NCBI GenBank assembly: GCA_900471605.1
Contig: UCEY01000006.1
Span: 1-64,000, forward strand
Length of the DNA stretch: 64,000 nucleotides
Reading direction: 5' to 3'
DNA from: Hyphomicrobiales bacterium
GTDB taxonomy: Bacteria; Pseudomonadota; Alphaproteobacteria; Rhizobiales; Rhizobiaceae
The notes under the pieces were generated by a model, which saw nothing but the letters and a program-made list of their open reading frames with translations, was not told where the DNA came from and made no database searches. The position numbers and the translations under genes are program-made. Of the stretch, positions 62,487 to 64,000 are shown one piece after another; the first letter of the stretch is position 1, and every line of letters begins with the position of its first letter.

Positions 62487-64000
62487 CTATTCGGCGGCGT
62501 CGCGGAAAGTTTCGTCAGCCTCTTCCTCGGCTGTGGACTGATCCACGAGGTCATCACCGAGAAGCTGATCTTCGAGTGCATCGGACATGTTTTGGGTATG
62601 CTCCAGTCCGCTGTCGACGCTGGCAAAACGTCCCGCCCACGACCGCACGTCCTCAATTGACGGCGCGAGCAGTGCTGCCGGATGCACCAGCTTGCCCTGA
62701 GCAAAATGCTCAATCAAAGCGACACGGGTGTCCTTTACCTTGATACGAGCGGGGACAGCCGCCGCTTCCGCCGCAACCTCCAGCGCGTTGCGCGACAGGC
62801 ACGAAAGGAAGTCTTCCGTCGCCATATTGGGCAGGAATTGATCGGCGCCGATAGCGTCCCCGGCAATACGGGCGATCAGGCCGCTATCGGAGCGATTGCG
62901 CCGCAGAGACAGGACTTCGATCAGCACCGAGCGCGCAGCCTGCAGCAGCGTCTCGCGATCGAAGGACAGCTTGCCGTCCTCGTCGATCAGCCGGGCAGCA
63001 TGCGGCCCGCATTTCGCACGACCATAGGGATTGTCGGATGAGCCGCTGGCGACCGTGACATTCATGCCGGTGAAGGCGAGAATGAGCAAAGCCATCAGCG
63101 TGTCGTCTTCGATCGGCGCACGGGCGAGCGCCTCGTGCAGGGCGTCAGTCCGCAAGTCGCCGATCATGTCGAGACCCTTCTGGGTCACGTCGGGCCGCAC
63201 CTTCGGTTCCTCGACCTCATCTACGACGGTTTCGACGCCATCGGCATCCTTGACCAGCCTCGGCTTCTTCACCTCGGGCATGCGGTAGGCAACGGACTGG
63301 ACCGACCCGTCGCGCGCGTTGATGTACCAGCCGGTCAGGTCGCCCTTGCCCGGTTTGCCGTAGATCTGTTGCGCCTTTGCCGGTAGTTTTGCCTGGCCGT
63401 ATTCGTTGGCCTCGATGATCGAGCCTCGCTTCGGCAGATTGTTGGCCAGCCACTCCTGCTGCGCCCCGAGAAACGCCTCGACGTCAGTGGTGTAGCGGCT
63501 GTCCTCGTCGGCGGGGGCAAACAGATCCTCCACCCAGACGACACCATAGGCCTGCGCCAGATCATCACCGAAGCTCGCATGTTTGGCGAGCATCCGTGTT
63601 GTGGTGAGTGCGCGGGCGACCTCCCACCACGACACCTGTGGATCCTGTTTCTTCGGCCGGTACTTCTTCCAGACCTCGGCCTGCTCCTCCTGCCCTGCGG
63701 ATGCAATTGTGCGCAGCTGCTGCTCGTTCGGCATATCGCCACGCGCCATCTGATCAAGCATCGCGGGCAGGATGTTGGCGAGCAGCCGCAGCTTTCGGAT
63801 CTGCCGGGCAGGTAGCGCCAGCGCCATCGCGATTGACTCCTCCGTCCATCCCAATGCCACCAGCCGCTCGATCGCACGCCACTGGTCGACGGGGTTCAGC
63901 GGTTCGCGGGCGATATTCTCCGCAAAGGACTGCATGGCACCAAGATCGTCGGAAGGATCGGCCAGCAGCAGGGGAATTTCTGCGAGATCCGCGGCAATGG
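62487..64000 (-). CDS. ParB/RepB/Spo0J-like plasmid protein (N-terminus outside window)
   Basis: The frame is open through the right edge of the window: the codons upstream of the ATG at 63935 stay in frame (AADLAEIPLLLADPSDDLGAMQSF), so the gene is truncated here and the true start lies beyond 64000. At least 504 residues are seen. PVDQWRAIERLVALGWTEESIAMALALPARQIRKLRLLA is the helix-turn-helix of ParB-like proteins. The acidic middle (VDEVEEPKVRPD) and a long C-terminal domain resemble plasmid ParB-like partition proteins distinct from RepB. Function is inferred. Confidence 0.88.
   Translation of the reverse strand, partial: IAADLAEIPLLLADPSDDLGAMQSFAENIAREPLNPVDQWRAIERLVALGWTEESIAMALALPARQIRKLRLLANILPAMLDQMARGDMPNEQQLRTIASAGQEEQAEVWKKYRPKKQDPQVSWWEVARALTTTRMLAKHASFGDDLAQAYGVVWVEDLFAPADEDSRYTTDVEAFLGAQQEWLANNLPKRGSIIEANEYGQAKLPAKAQQIYGKPGKGDLTGWYINARDGSVQSVAYRMPEVKKPRLVKDADGVETVVDEVEEPKVRPDVTQKGLDMIGDLRTDALHEALARAPIEDDTLMALLILAFTGMNVTVASGSSDNPYGRAKCGPHAARLIDEDGKLSFDRETLLQAARSVLIEVLSLRRNRSDSGLIARIAGDAIGADQFLPNMATEDFLSCLSRNALEVAAEAAAVPARIKVKDTRVALIEHFAQGKLVHPAALLAPSIEDVRSWAGRFASVDSGLEHTQNMSDALEDQLLGDDLVDQSTAEEEADETFRDAAE

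Noticed and set aside
1..64000. T-DNA, vir genes, opine synthases, nod/nif genes
   Set aside because: None of their signatures were seen. The Ti-like conjugation module alone does not make this a tumour-inducing plasmid.
1..64000. CRISPR arrays, tRNA and rRNA genes
   Set aside because: No regularly spaced repeats and no tRNA or rRNA-like stretches were noticed by eye; a computed search would be needed to exclude short tRNAs.

Overview
The window is a segment of a large repABC-type plasmid from an alphaproteobacterium of the Rhizobiaceae (Rhizobium, Agrobacterium or Sinorhizobium group). Four things show this: a complete repABC replication and partition cassette with its counter-transcribed RNA; a Ti-plasmid-style conjugation system (traI-trb operon, traR/traM, traAFBH, traCDG, RSF1010-like oriT); four tra-box palindromes; and typical rhizobial plasmid hypotheticals (the RHE_PE00001, DUF736 and DUF7007 families). 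I see no T-DNA, no vir genes and no symbiosis genes.

Layout. Positions 1-10 kb hold an accessory, defence-like block next to the origin: a GHKL/Hsp90-like ATPase fused to a PD-(D/E)xK-like domain, an abortive-infection C-terminal-domain protein, a RHE_PE00001 protein, a tyrosine recombinase, a PD-(D/E)xK nuclease-like protein, and a nuclease-like/STAND-type NTPase. Positions 10.2-13.9 kb hold repC, the ctRNA, repB and repA (minus strand). Positions 14.2-24.6 kb hold traI-trbBCDEJKLFGHI (plus strand), divergent from repA across a region with two tra boxes. Positions 24.6-43.2 kb hold a catabolic island: an epimerase remnant, two tandem ridA-deoR modules, an FAD oxidoreductase/hyuA/hyuB operon, a divergent peptide-type ABC transporter, an aldo-keto reductase, an iron-type alcohol dehydrogenase and an amino-acid dehydrogenase. 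Positions 43.3-50.8 kb hold traR, traM and the traA-F-B-H operon, then oriT; traC-D-G with a nuclease and a WGR protein follow to 53.8 kb. Positions 53.9-64 kb are plasmid accessory sequence: HU, two DUF736 proteins, an IS110-family transposase, a hydrolase/SDR/AraC group with a LysR remnant, DUF7007 and a truncated ParB-like protein at the window edge.

How it fits together. TraI makes an acyl-homoserine lactone and TraR binds it. The tra boxes lie where they can drive traI-trb, repABC, traA/traC and traM, coupling mating, copy number and the TraM antiactivator. traR lies directly downstream of the plus-strand catabolic genes, in the same orientation. This resembles classical Ti plasmids, where traR is carried in opine-controlled operons. 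I therefore propose that this plasmid couples conjugation to a nutrient handled by the 25-43 kb island. That nutrient may be a lactam or hydantoin-like or N-substituted amino compound, taken up by the ABC transporter and sensed by the DeoR-type regulators. The proposal is inference from gene order and motifs; the substrate is not known.
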